From Lineus longissimus (taxonomy: Eukaryota > Nemertea > Pilidiophora > Heteronemertea > Lineidae): a DNA stretch of 64,000 bases. The stretch is taken from contig NC_088310.1 of the NCBI RefSeq assembly GCF_910592395.1, positions 567,501 to 631,500 on the forward strand, written 5' to 3'. Under the pieces are notes generated by a model. That model was not told where the DNA came from. It saw only the letters and a list, made by a program, of their open reading frames with translations, and did not search any database. Both the position numbers and the translations under genes were made by a program. Shown in pieces: positions 12,155 through 25,747 of the stretch (positions are counted from its first letter, which is position 1; every line of letters starts with the position of its first letter).

Positions 12155-15100
12155 GTGCCTCTGAGGTCTGCGTCAAACGTTCATGCATCCTTGTGGCTCA
12201 AATTGGAGTCCAAACCTCTGGTGTCATCTTAAGCTTGACTAATGGAGAGCAAATACTTCTGCTAAAACCTATAAAAGTTATTTCAGTGGAGTGCCCTTCC
12301 CTTATCTACTGGTCATATGAAGTTCTTACATCTTTGAACCCTGGATAGAAATCTGCCCGATGCAGCAGCAATGTTTTTTTGCACAAATGGATGAAGACAA
12401 CCTGGAAACGCTGCATGCACCATTCAAACAAAGGGTTCACTGTGACTTTTCACCGTATCATGGAATCATACCACTGCAGATTACAACCAAATGTGCACAC
12501 ATAATTAAGTCATAGCCAAAATGGGATATTTGGGATCATCGCTGCAGGAAGTCGTAATTGACGATAAAGATGCGAGCGTTTACCACAGATCACTCCCGTC
12601 TGTTTGAAATTCAAACTCCTGGTAGATCAAACGCCTTAACAGAGGTAAAACCTTGGTTCGAACAATGTCTCGAACTAGGGATTGCGGTTCACATAATTTC
12701 CCTTCCTTTTTCTCCAACATCGTTTATTTTCAGTGATTTTGCAAAGAAAAAACGTGGAACCAATCCTAACGCAAAAGGTTTTCCAAATCTTAAAAGATCA
12801 AACTAATCGTGGCAATCCTTCTGAAGATTTTCTCTGACTTCCTCTTCGATGCAAAGTCAAGAACAGAACTGAACCCCAACCAAGAACTTTTTACATATCG
12901 GTTTTTTATTTTCACTCATCTTACCAGATGAAACTAGAAAAAAACCCAGTGTTTATTCATGGTATATTTTGAAGTTTAGCCCTGAAAACTATCAGCAGAC
13001 AAATCTTTTTTCTTTTCAATGTGGAATACAAGTATGGGGTGTTATGTTCTTGCCATTAGAGTGCGCACTGTCATCAACTGAGGATTTGCATTTCAAGTAA
13101 TTGGTGTTTTTTCTTCCTTTGCCTTTGGTTATCAGCTTGTATCTAAAATTCAAGGATGATCGAGGAGAACAACAAAATACCCAATGAAATAATCAAACAT
13201 ATGATAAAGATGGAATTTCTATGAAACTGTTGTGACGAAAACAAAAGTTGTATCCTTGCAGAAAAAAACCACTTGTCATAACTGACACCACACCCAGTAT
13301 TTCCTGATTTGTCAAGGTTACACTAATTGATATCAGGTTCTATACTAAGATGACATAACACTAATTAATAGTCAAGAATGTGACAAGTGTTCCCAATCAA
13401 TTGACAGTGGAGCTGTCATCATTGAATTGCAGTCTTTTCAGCTCATGACAGGTAAACAACTAGGCAATGGATAGTCAATCAAACCAAAATAACTGGCTCC
13501 TTCTGGTGAGTTGCAAGAAAAAATGTTTTTTTTACTAGTACAGCTGAGAGTGTCAGGGTCGTTTTGATCAAAATAAAAACAGTGAAAATCCAACCGACTG
13601 CTTTTCTACATGCCCAATGTCTCAAACTATCCACTGATGAGAATAAAGCCAATTTCTCAGCATGTTAACGGTGAGAGACCCACATACCCTATTACTCGCT
13701 TGATTGATACCAAGAAAAAAACATGCTCACCTCTGCGACAATGATTGTGGCTGCATTGTGTATTTTCTGCTCGCAATGCTGTGGGGGAATTCTTCAATAA
13801 TTCCTCAGCAGCTAATATTTCGCGATGTAATTACGCCCTTACAAAGGTGCCACCAGCCAAATCATGATTCATAATTACTGGAGAGAAAAGTTATCCCAGC
13901 TTACTGATCAGCCTCGTGCATCTTTACAGCTTGGCCTCTGTGCTTCTTTAGCATCTTTGCACTTGGGCATTAAGCTGCTTCGGGGGCGCAATCTGACCAA
14001 CCCTTCGAATTATTGTATTAACCAATGCCAATCTGATCCTAACAAGAAAAGACCATACCACCCTTTTGCCTTGGATTAATTGGCCATAGTATTTTATCGC
14101 TGAGTTGGGATCTGATTGTGTTTTGCAATATTTTTGAAGTCATCCTTAAAGTTTGCGAAGCAGCATCAGGTTGAAATATCAAAGATGACGCCATTGATAC
14201 GATTGGACAACAACATCAAATTCAAAAGGCAATGGCGCCAGGCTTTACATCATGGGCTTACATTATCGATACTTTGAAAAGTTTGCAACTGCACTATTTG
14301 AGCATTTTCTTCTACTGAAACAATTGGTGAAGTTTTAGTTTTTGATTCAAAGATTTGAAACATGATCTAAATTGGTGAGTTTTACACAGTATGATTGCAA
14401 TTGTTACCCGTTGTGTACCGAAACGAATGAATAAATAACGCACTTCCTGATGTGACCATTAAAGGCTGTTGCTGTTACACCACCGCGAGGGCGTTGCAGC
14501 AAATGGCGGCATATTGCACGGAGGTAAACCAATAAACGTAACGACAGTTAGGGAATAGGGAGTTTTAAATAAACGCTACTCTATCCTGATTGTCACTTAA
14601 TGCTAATAATCTGAAAATTGACAGATTAAAGAATTGCACCTCGGAGACGTACAGACTGTCCTGAGTCATGTGCACGAATAATGAAATCTGAATAATTTAC
14701 AAAATGGTTAAGCCATGTTTCTGCTGAAAGAATAGCATTAGATTTTAAGATGCAGGGTATTGAATCCCGGCAAAGTTAGTGCAGTAATGCATTTAAATGA
14801 TGAACATGCGGAGGATAACACCTACTCTCGCCAGGATATCTGTATGTGTACCACCTAATGTACATGTACATTGGCTACATATGACGCATCTGAGTTGAAC
14901 TGAATCTAGTTTGGCTTCAGCCCGTTCTCTATCCTAAAAATCTAGTTTGTTGATGCCAATTGTGTTTTCATCATGTGTCTCGTACGCTGTTCCTTGCAGT
15001 TTATCTAGCCAAGGATTACCTTTCGCAACTTGTTACAATATTAGGCCTGATGATATCCGCTTCAAAGTGTTTCATGCTCTCCCACACACTAAGAAAACAA

Positions 15101-16551
15101 GACTGATGCTACTTTATGGTACCAAACTGGGCATCATTCGCATAATGAGTCCAGAAAGGCAGAGGTGTGCGGTCCGGTAGTGGGTACTGGTTTGTCCAAG
15201 GTAGATGACCGCAGCTATTAACAATGAAAGATGCACCCAATTTCATCGAGTTGCCATGGTTACCCTGATTAAACAAAATGGCTACTGACCATCACTTGGA
15301 CTTGCTGAGTGTCATTTGGATCTGTGTGAAGCACTTAACGCTCTTATCGGGCGGAAATGACATGCATCATGCTAATTGTCCTGAAAGGTTCATGTCAGTT
15401 GCTTAAGTTATTTGTACTGTTTCGGAAGACCATTTTTTGGCTGAATCGCTGGATAACTCTAGTTGACAATATGTCCCGTTTTGTCTTTTTAAACCCTAAC
15501 GATGAAGCCCAGGATCATTGTATAATAGAAATGGTTTGGAAATTATCTATCCGAAACAAATGACATTAACCTTGTGCAAAGATTTTACATTTTCCTTTGA
15601 ATGAATGGATTCAAGTTAAGCTAATAATCCAATAGCGATATCAATACAGTTTCGTTTGATCACTGTCAGCTTCACTTAATTAGCGGTAACATTGCAAAAT
15701 ATTGCATTGCTAATTACCTTGAAGAAATAAGTTCGTTAGGGAATTATTCACAGATTTTGGACTATAATCAGTGTCTGATTCAGGCAAGCTCAATTGTTGT
15801 TTTGCTTGGCCGATGTTTCCCGCTTTCCGTGTTCTTGTTAAGATATGACTTTTCAATGGAAATCGCCAGAACATGCAGACATTACCCAAAGCTTAATTTG
15901 GATTTAGGTTCGATGACTGACCTCAGCAGTACCGAAATCTGCATCACCGGGATCAAGGCAATCAGAGCACTCTATTGTAAAGTTTGCTCCGGTCAAGTTC
16001 TACTCTCTGAAATGGGTGACCATAACCATACATACCTGAACTAAAACTCAAGACCTCAAAGTCGTTCTTCCGATACACAGCAGAAAGCACCAAATTTGTA
16101 ATTCTCCATAAGATCAAAAACTCTATTACATTTTGACAGTTGCTGTCAGATACTGATGGCTTTTGAAAATTCAAGGCTGATTGCATGGCCGCACTGAATT
16201 GATTTGGGTGCGAATCAGTGAAGATGCAATAAAAGACGAACACTGGCTATTTGTCTTGGGTACTGAATGCATGTTTTAATGGTACGACTGTTTTGGGTGG
16301 GTTTAAATTAACATCAGATTATAACAGAGGATGAGACGGACATTTCCAGCATCCCTGGCTCGAGCAATTAGTCAGTGTTGTCTGCATTCATCTGGCTGGT
16401 CGTTGACGTTATCAATCTCAGCTCCCGTGATCGGTACAAGGACCACTATTTAGTGTAAATGAGTTGACATGAGAATCAGATAGGCAGGCCTCTAATGAAG
16501 ATGAATGATCAAATCTTCAGCAGTGTCAGCTTGTTTTTTTATGGGATATGG

Positions 16552-16578
16552 CTGTGTGTGTGTGGAGGGGGGGGGGGG
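16552..16578. repeat. (TG)n followed by a 12-G homopolymer
   Basis: Six TG dinucleotides run into GA and then twelve consecutive G. This is a simple low-complexity tract, likely length-variable. Confidence 0.9.
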
Positions 16579-17959
16579 ATTAACCCTGTTGGCGGCCTTA
16601 ACAGAAGGTAAGGAAAATTTGCAGGTGTAAATCTGTTTAAGTTTAACTTCCTACCCTCATCTCATGCCCATCGAGGATGGCTGGCATTAATGCTCATAGT
16701 TCAATTCCATTTTTAAGCCATTGCTCTGCAGTGCCGAATGTTCAGGACCAATTGCTGGTAGAAGATCCCACTGGAATGCGTTAGGTTGAAGCCAGATTGA
16801 ACTTTGATAGAACATACACAGAGATACAGGTGGGAGGCAAAGTTAAGTTGTAATTCAACACTGAAATAAATGCATTAGTTTAAAAGACGGTATTAACATC
16901 AAAGAGAAGTACTCGATTGTAGTATGTACTATGTTGAAAATAGTAAGCACTTTTCAGTGCGCATTGTTCAGTTTCAATGAATATTGTAAAGATCGACTCG
17001 ATTTCATGAACGTTTTAACCCAAATTGATCTGAAATCTCTACCAAGAGTAAATCACAACGATGATATGCCCCCTGCCAGGAAAACTCATTACTACCATTC
17101 AATTATGAGATGAGTTTTTCGCTTTGTCATTCAGCAAATTCCATCCATCCTGATTCATCAAACTGAACTTTTTTGCAAAATCTCTCTGAACTTTCAGAAT
17201 CCAAATTTGTTAACTGTGTGAAGTGGAACTCCGTTATGATGCTCACTTTTTACAGTGAATGCATGGTGGTGGTGAAATATTGTCGAAGTCTCATCTCAAT
17301 ACAACATGATGCATCGGAGTTTACACTGAATACAGTGAATTGGAATACATGTACATTGAACTAATTTATCTCGTTGTAATAAGGTTCGACAAGGTACTGT
17401 AGTCTTTGAAAGCTCAAAAGCTGAATTTGAAAGCAAGATGATGGATGTTTACATGCCTTTATGCTTCACCAATGTGTGCCATGGACCAAAACGAATCGGA
17501 CTTTGTTTTGCATACTTGTAACGTAGATTTCCGCTAGCCCTGAATGCGTCAGTCACGTGACAAACTGAAATGGCGACAAGGCAAATTGGATGTTGTTCTT
17601 TTCTCAGACTTTGATATCTGCTGCGTCTGGTTCATCCTGGGTGATTGAACTTAGGTCCTGTTTCTTTTGAATACATAATAAATTAGATAAAGTTACACAA
17701 GTAAACATCCTTTCAGTATCCTGAATAGTTATCACGAGAAAAAGTGACTCACAATGCGATAAAAGATTGTTAAAATGATCCAGAATTGTTACTGGTTTGA
17801 TAATGAGGTGTAGCGCAAAAACTATTCTCTGTTGCGGCCATAATGGAAGCACCTCTATTTTCTATTCTAGTGTATGCTTTTAATCAGTCCTTAAGAAGCA
17901 ACTGTGTTTCTGAGTGAGATATGTGAGAAACTTACTCTTGTCTTGTTCCGAGGTTTACC

Positions 17960-17984
17960 CGTTGTAATCAAAGTGATTACAACG
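17960..17984. repeat. Perfect 11-bp inverted repeat
   Basis: CGTTGTAATCA and its exact reverse complement are separated by AAG. The arms contain TAATCA, a homeodomain-type core, but a palindrome this short is close to what chance gives in 64 kb. Confidence 0.5.
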
Positions 17985-20390
17985 TGTTCTGAACAGATTG
18001 ATGAATGTTGTTGCACTCAGGAGGATACTGTCTGTGACATAAACACTAACCTGTGTCGTTTTTGGCTCACAACACTAATACTATTTGTTGCATACGCAAT
18101 GTCTTATATATTATCTGCCATGAGGGAGGAATTTACAGCCTGTAGATCTGTTCTACACTAGAAGCGATTGTCAAAGTACTTTTATTTGAGCTCTAACTTC
18201 GGCAAACATCTGATTAGCATGTCTATATCGACCAAATACAAAGATTCCTCTGCTTTATTGACGAACTGATCAAATTGTCACAGCCATATTTCCATGATTG
18301 ATTCAGATACAGCGGCCCCCTACTGTTCATAGTAAAACTCGCTCACATTCTCCCGTCATCGCGTGCAGGCCCTCGTTGATTCTTTATGACCCAATCCCTC
18401 GTTACCTTCGAGTTTCAATAGCATCCAGTTTGAAAAATTGCCCTCGTTTAATCAAAGCGCTAATTAGAGGATTTCCTCTGCCAAGTTCAGATGCTGTTTA
18501 TTCATTCGGAGTAAATTAATGTCCGTTTAACGAAGTATACTGTTGATTGCCAGATATGCTGTAAAGGAGTGCTGCAGGGCTTGGCACCTGGGCAAAGTGT
18601 GTTCATTTCTGGATCTCTAAACTATATCAGAGGGTTATCTGAACATGGTATGTCCCTCGGTTGACCGGAGGTATTGCCAGCCTTAAAAAGACTTTTTGTT
18701 TTTTTATGAGAACGAGGGGAAAATCGGAAAATCGGGTTTTAGTAGGTGCTGCACGGCTCAAAGTTTCCAATTTTACTTGATGGCACGTGTGATGTCACAC
18801 GCACTTGGAATGGTTTTGTTTTGATATCCACCAATGACGACCTTTCCTCTGGTTCCACCACCAGTTCATTTCTTGTCACAAACCTCTAGCTGCAGTGTTC
18901 TATCTACACCTTCACAAGGACCTTGCACAAAACTATCTAAGATTGGATGTGAGATTCTGTTTTTTCTGCCAGAATCCTGTCTGTTTTGTTGTAAGTTTTC
19001 TCGACCAAAACTTGTCTTGCAGTATCTTTCATCGTTTGCGTTACTGTGTTGCAAGGATTCTATTTCTGCAACAATGTCTGTGTTGTTTGCTGCAAGATTT
19101 GTCTGCCAAGAATCCGCGATAGCTGGAAGTTCATCTCTGGCGTTACTGATTATATCTAAGGGAGAGCACGGTGACGCAAATCAGTGTTGATTAGCCGAGG
19201 AGGTAACCAAATAATTGACCAACAAATCAGCGGAACCCAGAGGGAGAAGTCATTAACACAACTAAAGTGGGAAAAGTTTGCACTTGGTAGAAATGTTTGG
19301 AGTCTGTTCAACGTGTTATCGTGGTTTGCAGTGATTCATGGTATGAGATGGTTGTCTCGTTTACTTTGTTCTGTTAGTGATACAATGGGTGAGCAGTCTA
19401 CTACATGGGATGAAGGCTTGTTGAAAAAGACGACAGATCCCTACTTTGAAAAGCTGCTGATGTTAGTTCAAGCATAAGCTGGATTATCGCAGATATGTGG
19501 CTTTCACTGGGTGTGGCTTAACATCGCCGTGTTGGAGAAAATCAATTGATTCTCGTCAAGGATTCTCGGATGGATTTGCATTAATTTCATAATTCATGTT
19601 AATCTGATTAACAGCGATTTCAGCTGCATATTTCGTAGGTTTTGCATTAGTCCTGCTTTTCAATATTTATGACCGAAACCTTGATGATTTTTATATTCTG
19701 TCTACTTTCACACCGGTTTATGGAATAAAGCTACAGAAATAAAATACACCTGAACAAATTGTCATCAACCGTACTTTTATATTCACAACTGTTTCATACA
19801 CAATAGTTTCTCAAATTCTGTGAAATTCTTTGCAATTCCATGAAGCCGAGCATGACGCTTGAATGGATTCCATGCCAATTCTGCGTTAAAAACCAATGGA
19901 CAAAACCTATTCAGGACGTGTTATGTCAGTTTCTCATCTTATTGATGTTAACACATCCAATGTTATCAAAGATGGACCGTATTGATATGGGTACAAAAGA
20001 TACGCATTGCATGTACTGTGTCGTACTCCAGGGTCCAACTCATGGATTGAGCAGAATCTTTGTTTCATATTTTGATAATTTTGATTGCGATAACATGTTT
20101 AAACTGTTGTATAGACCTGTCTGCAGCATAGTATAAGTTGAGCTCAAGTGCATCATTTCAAGTCTATCATAGTGTTGATATTTTTCTCATGGTACCGATT
20201 CAAACTTTGACTCTGACTCTTTCATTCACAGTTTTCGTTCAGGACAAGTTCCCCTTGTCAAGTCTTTAGGAAGGATTGCATTTTGGATGAAAATATTATT
20301 TGATGAGGAAAATTGCGACGGAATATGTTAACATTCTTCTGATGATAAAAGTGGGATCATTCCACTTAAACATTATATTTTCTTTTTCAG

Positions 20391-20428
20391 ATGTTCTTTT
20401 TCGGATGAAACTGCAGCTGCTATTGTAG
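20391..20428 (+). other. Candidate 5' noncoding exon of the LDLa/MAM gene
   Basis: A 38-bp segment lies between a strong acceptor (pyrimidine tract TTTTCTTTTTCAG ending at 20390) and a strong donor (GTAGGT at 20429). Two of its three frames contain stops, so it is more likely untranslated. A second acceptor-like site, CTTTTACTTTCAG, ends at 20992; an exon from 20993 would run into the coding start at 21141. Together they would form a spliced 5' leader. This is inferred from splice consensus only. Confidence 0.3.
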
Positions 20429-21140
20429 GTAGGTCATGATTTACAAGCGTTGTTTTGTTGACTTCTTCTCTTAACCGTAGCTAAAGATACTAGAACAAGT
20501 ACAAACCACGCAGGCCTACCGAAGCATAGCGTCTTCTTGATGCAAAATCAAACCATTGATATTTCTGGTAAAGAACACTGGTAATTTGATACTATAAACA
20601 ATATAAGTGATGTAGAATGGAGATCTCATGGCAATAAATCATGAGACAAACTGGCGCTTTCAGAATCATAATCCACTCGAGTTTCATTCATTGTCAGTTG
20701 TTTAAACCCTTAGTCACATTGTTCGTCATGATCTTACTTTGTCATAAAATCTACAATATTGAATAAAAAGGTGTGCTTATCTCCGTGCTAATGAGATGTC
20801 TGTTTATATGGCTGTATCGTTCATAGTGTAAGCACTTAATCTTATATTATATCAAATGATATTTGTCCCGCTTCTGACCTTTGGACATTGTCGAATATGG
20901 GAGGATGTAAATCTAGTACTGGACACCTTTGTTGGTTTGTAGCTGCAGCACCCAGAATCAAGGTTCTTATCAGTGTAACCTTTTACTTTCAGGTGATAAT
21001 TTATAAACTTGTTAGGAACAGTTTCGAAAACAGCTTAGGAGCTGATATTGTCTATTTTTCGGGGATTACTCTCGAGGATATTAAAATGTGGTGCAGTTGC
21101 GACATCTATGTGCATTCGGCGTTATCTTGACTGCTTGGAG

Positions 21141-21819
21141 ATGGAGGGAGTCACAAAATACGTGCAGCCTAATCCTTGGTGGATCTTCCTATGGACGTGC
21201 CTTTGCTATTTTCTTATGGTGTCCAGTGCCCAGATGATGCACGACGATCGAAAAAAGCTTGTTCACTCAGTGCAGAATCTTGATTTAAATGATTTAGCCG
21301 GATACCTTCATCAATTCAACAAAACTAGAACTGACGTTGGAATACCGGAACGCGTCTGGATCCTGGATACAGTCATTTTTGATGTTGTGAATTTCGGTCC
21401 CTGGTACACTCGGAATATGGTGAATCAAACAAAACCTGACACCATCAAAGCCAATCTGATTCTGCATTGCAAGACTTTAAAGTCGAAACCAGCGATTGAC
21501 CAGGTGTTCCCGATCAGCATAGTCCTATTGAGTTCACCCCTTGCTCCGATTGGCACCAAAATACAACCCAGCAGCTTACAGTATCATCTCTTTAATACAA
21601 CAGTGCGACTGAACACCCAGCGGCCGACATGTGAATATTTGAACATACGTTTGAATATTGTGGATTTTGTCTCACAATGGAAAGGTCATCCGCAGGTTGA
21701 GATAGTGACGGTTCTTATGAGTGATACGTCAGGAATAATTCGAGGGAATGGAATTGTGCTGCATTCGAGTAGACATTTTAGGCAACAGTTCAGGCCAGAG
21801 ATCATCCTGGAAATACCCG
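21141..21819 (+). CDS. First coding exon: signal peptide plus TGF-beta-prodomain-like region of an LDLa/MAM protein
   Basis: This exon encodes residues 1-226 and the first base of codon 227. The chosen ATG at 21141 has G at -3 and G at +4; an in-frame ATG at 21108 has a poor context, and the frame closes at a TAG at 21036. A signal peptide is visible: hydrophobic core at about residues 13-28 (WWIFLWTCLCYFLMVSS), likely cut near residue 30. The rest looks like an extracellular jelly-roll resembling TGF-beta prodomains: a core strand (TIKANLILHCKTL), a later strand ending near a tryptophan (LNIRLNIVDFVSQW), and a final strand (FRPEIILEIP). N-glycosylation sequons occur near residues 60, 95 and 152. 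No furin site or cysteine-knot domain follows; the next module is an LDLa. The donor is G|GTAAGT at 21820, phase 1. The exon and secretion signal look solid. The prodomain assignment is inferred from the pattern, and a DNRLRE-like fold is an alternative. Confidence 0.72.
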
Positions 21820-24800
21820 GTAAGTTAACTATTTTGCTCATCCTCAGATGGAGCCAATGCAAACTGGAAATGTGGCAGCTTCATCTTCTAGAAAAACACT
21901 CACAGGTTCTAAAATTGCCCAATGATATTAAAAACGGCTGAGTAGTGCTCTTTGTTTTGTAACGGAACCTTTCTATTTCTATCTGCGCTCATGTTTTCGT
22001 ATCCCCGATGGCCCTGGTTTCTAAACCTGGGTCATTATCATGGTTTGCCAATAAAGCAAGGCGCTTGTTAGCGGTTCTGTCATAATCGAGGCGATCGTAT
22101 GATTTGTGCCACAATACCTTGCTATAAATCTCAAGGATAGCCAATAAGCGTGGCCTTCACCATCCCATTCAAACCTTCCGGTCAACACCAATAAGACGTC
22201 ATTGTCTATTAATCACATTGCTATTGTTTTTGCTTGGGCATCACTCTCCTCGTTGAGAAGTTATGGTGAAAGGGTCAAATTGGGATCTTGATATCTCTTA
22301 TGTTGCCAAGCGAAGTTTACTCGGTTGTTCTAAAATATTTCCTTGTAATCGTAATCGTAATCGAGATCAGGTTCTGAAGGCTGTTCCTCTACCTGCTCCT
22401 TGCTATTGGTTGTGGCTCCCATGGACCTGCATATAGTTTTGAGACATAGCATTTCAGCTGCTTGCTTGAAGGTTTTGCGAGAAGGAATATGAATTTAAAC
22501 GTTGAGTCATGATATTGAGTGAAAGCTAGGGTTGAAATTGTAAACACCAAAATGATAGAGTCCATCCGTTACAAATTCGGTCATGCAAGCCAATCATTGG
22601 CCAAAACAGATTTCCCATATGAAGTCATGTTTCAAAGACTCCACACCTTTAATATCACTAGAAAATAACACAGGACGTATCATTTCTAACGGAGAACGAT
22701 AAAGTTGTCTTTTAATGCGAGCTGCGTAACGCTTCCTTCCTCACATCTCTGAGAGAGGTTTCTTTGGTTTAAGTGCCGCAGCATTCTTGCTGTTAAGTGG
22801 CCACAAGAAGCAAACCATTGACTTCAAGTTATCAAAGATGGTTGGTGGCTTGGAAAGGTGAGAGGGGTCGATATCAGAAAGACCTTCGTTGTTTTTTGCC
22901 TACCGGTAGAGAACTATTCATTGTGATGCATCTGAGAATCTCCATGCTTTCAGCTGGTGTAATCCAGCAAACCATAATCCTTATATCTGGGCAGTATTTG
23001 GGTCTTACGCAGGTCTTCTTATTTGTTGTATTTTTCATCAGTTTCCGAAGAAATTTCCGCAAACTTTACCAGCGGCCTGGTACACTTCAGAGCGTATCCA
23101 TAAAATCATTCAGTTTAGAGTGATATCATTCACTGATCGTGATTTTTCACTGCCAGATATTTTGCAGCTTGACATTTTTCTGAGTTGATAAGCCATTCAG
23201 TGTGTGTGTCCAAGCTGAGATCCTGTCCCCTCGCCACCAGGAAACCACCTGATAAGCCTGTCGTCTCACAATATTGATGGCGGCACCAAGATAAATGACC
23301 AGGCCGCCCATGAGATAACCCAAGCTAATACATTTTAAATGTGAAAGCAGTGACTTTCACGATAACATAAAAAGGCGCCAAATCTTCTTCTGAAAAGTGC
23401 ATACACCTTTTTGGTTCTGGCGTGTCTTTTTAACCTAACCTAATACATTTCAGAGGTGACTTTTTGGACATCTTAAAATGGAAGTGAACCTCTTTGGACA
23501 CCTTTTAAAAAGGAAGTGTGATATTGATATGTTTTCTGCAAAAGCACTGCATCCGTGCATACCGGGCTGTTCAATATACCCCATCAGTCGGATATCTGTA
23601 CATAGGTATGAGTCAAACACGACTGAATGCTTTTGTTGAAAAACCGAAATTTAGTAGCATACCAGAAAAGTACTTATGCTCAAAACATACTTTATAGAAT
23701 GTTGCTCTGCTGTTTACACACACAATTGGTCAAAAAAGTAAAGCACATCTTTTACAGAAAAAACCGAATACCTAATTCTTCAACACTGCTGACCATCACA
23801 TAAAAGAGTAGGAAAAGAAAGCTTCATGGGAAAGATATGAAAAGCTATTGGGTCTTTATATTGAACGTTTCTTCTGATTGAGAAATATGTGTTGAAAGGA
23901 TAAAAGGAGATTAATTAGTCTGGTGTTGGTTTATCAGATGCTTGGTCATCAATTGACTTGGTCAGTTTTATCGGATCAGTGAGTTGGCTGAAGGAAAATC
24001 TATCTGGATTTGAAAAGACCATGTTCCTTTTTGGGAATCAATCAAAAAAGTTGGGAAGTTGGTCACATTATGGATGTGCTTTTGGGCTTTGTGAGTTAGG
24101 TTATACATAAGAAGTCTACGGTGGCTGGGAAAGGACATCAGATGATTTCATAGAAACATAATTCATATGAATACAATGAAAATGCAAATATAGCGAACAT
24201 GAACTTTAATTACATAACAGCCCCTAGTGTCTGTTAGGCAATTTTCCATGGTGCTGCTCATGCTGTGTTATTTCTATATAATCTCCTGAAAAAAAAACAA
24301 TGGCATCACAAAGGTTTGATCAGCTCTGTCCTATAATCGTATTTTATCTTCTGATGTCGATGATTTGACAGATCTGGATAGATAATGCCAGATTATGACA
24401 AGCCTAATCCCGCTGGCCATCACAATCTGGGCAGGCGTCACCCATGGTTCTAATCCTACTGGGGAGAGAAAAACAGAACTCGTCAAGGAAACAAATTGAA
24501 GATTTGCACGAAATAACAATGTTCACCAGGTCCCAGGCATAGAGTACTGTTCAGTTATTCAATGCAAATTGTTCAATTGATTCAATGAATCTCTTTTCAT
24601 ATTGATGGATAACAGCCGCACAACTCGTTCATTGGTGAGGTCTCCTAAGTCCCATATAAAAAATTGGCCACCATCAGATATCAGCAGCTGGTTGATCACC
24701 TGAATGCGCCTTTGAAGTCACACAGTCATCTCTGGTGGCTAATTATTCCAAACGCAGTCGATCGTTAACGATTGCTAATTGATGCGGTAATTAGCAATGT

Positions 24801-25633
24801 TGCATAAAGAAGGATGCAAATCTAGAGGGGAAATGGTGGACAAATGACTTTGTGCCGAGAATAGGTGAATGGCCTCCAATCAAAGAACAGGGTTTTTCCA
24901 AATCGATGCCAAGAAAGTGTGATGTGCTGCGAACTTATTTATACCCATTTGCCCTTCTAAACCTATAGATTGGTAAAACCTTGCATACCATTCTAGACTG
25001 AAAAAAATCAGGGCCTGGTTGGGTTTTTAGCTTGATGACAGGCGCTTGATTATAAAACCAGAAGTCTGCTGCAACGATCTTGCAAGATGTTTGGCCCAAC
25101 ACTCGCCATCACTCTGGAGACCGGTCACAAACCAGCACCTGAATTTGAAAGTAGTTTGATCACGCAATGAGCAGCATTTTGGCATGAATATCTTGCTGTT
25201 TCTTTCTGCCATCTAATTATGCTCAGTGGTGAATGGTTTCATATATTACCTAATGAGTTCTCTGGCACCATCTAGCTTTCACTTCACTAACCATAGGAAT
25301 AGGAAAATCAATGCCGATTGCAGCCCTGGGATTGCAGCTTTGTTGATTATTGACTGTGATACTTCTGGTTGTCTCCACCTGGCTTTAGCTCACCGAACCA
25401 TAAGTGCTAGCTGCTGCAGCAAATTTCATGTCAGAGTTCCAGCGGCATCTATCCTCAAACAATCGAATCTATCTATCTGTCAATCTGATAATCAATCACT
25501 CTCTGCAGGGTAAAAAAGGAACTATTAACAAGGTGTCGAATTCAAATTATTTGTGATATCATAGTGACAGTTTGCCAGCCTGCCAAAGCGACGCAATATT
25601 CCTACAATGACACTCTCCTCATTATTGTTTCAG
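21820..25633 (+). other. Intron 1 (3,814 bp) of the LDLa/MAM gene
   Basis: Begins GTAAGT and ends TTTCAG. It contains an imperfect tandem duplication at 23457-23518 and otherwise no recognisable element or exon. Additional small phase-1 exons were looked for by eye and not found. Confidence 0.7.
23457..23518. repeat. Imperfect two-copy tandem repeat (about 31 bp)
   Basis: TTTGGACATCTTAAAATGGAAGTG-like and TTTGGACACCTTTTAAAAAGGAAGTG-like units lie head to tail inside intron 1. Confidence 0.55.
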
Positions 25634-25747
25634 AGCCATGCGAAAGTCATGATCACTTCCAGTGCTCGACCGGAGAATGCAAACCGGGGAATGTACGCTG
25701 TAACTTTCAAGTGGACTGTCCGACGGGGAATGACGAGTTGGACTGTG
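25634..25747 (+). CDS. LDL-receptor class A (LDLa) exon of the same gene
   Basis: A 114-bp exon coding residues 227-264 in the joined model. It holds one complete LDLa module with six cysteines (residues 229, 237, 242, 249, 255 and 264) and the acidic calcium-site segment DCPTGNDELDC, close to the usual DCxDGSDE. LDLa modules fold around one calcium ion and serve as extracellular ligand-binding or spacer units. The acceptor is a pyrimidine-rich stretch ending TTTCAG at 25633; the donor is GTAGGT at 25748. Both junctions are phase 1, so the module is a symmetrical 1-1 exon of the kind associated with exon shuffling. Joining to the upstream exon forms GAG (Glu) and gives EIP-E-PCESHDHF without a break. 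Joining to the MAM exon forms GGG (Gly). The module itself is certain; its connection to neighbouring exons rests on strand, order and phase. Confidence 0.94.

Larger units (their letters stand above)
12155..20390. other. Intergenic or 5' flanking DNA, no gene recognised
   Basis: No recognisable exon or RNA gene. It contains a (TG)6 run at 16552-16563 followed by a 12-G tract at 16567-16578. A perfect 11-bp palindrome with a 3-nt loop sits at 17960-17984. The right end probably carries the promoter of the LDLa/MAM gene, but no TATA box or CpG-rich stretch is obvious. Confidence 0.5.

Noticed and set aside
17904-18161. Cys-rich frame (CCCTQEDTVCDINTNLC) followed by a hydrophobic stretch
   Set aside because: Looks briefly like an EB/EGF-type module, but lacks a full cysteine pattern and credible splice sites.
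24361-24460. GGTTCTAATCC as a tRNA B box
   Set aside because: No A box at the right distance and no cloverleaf.
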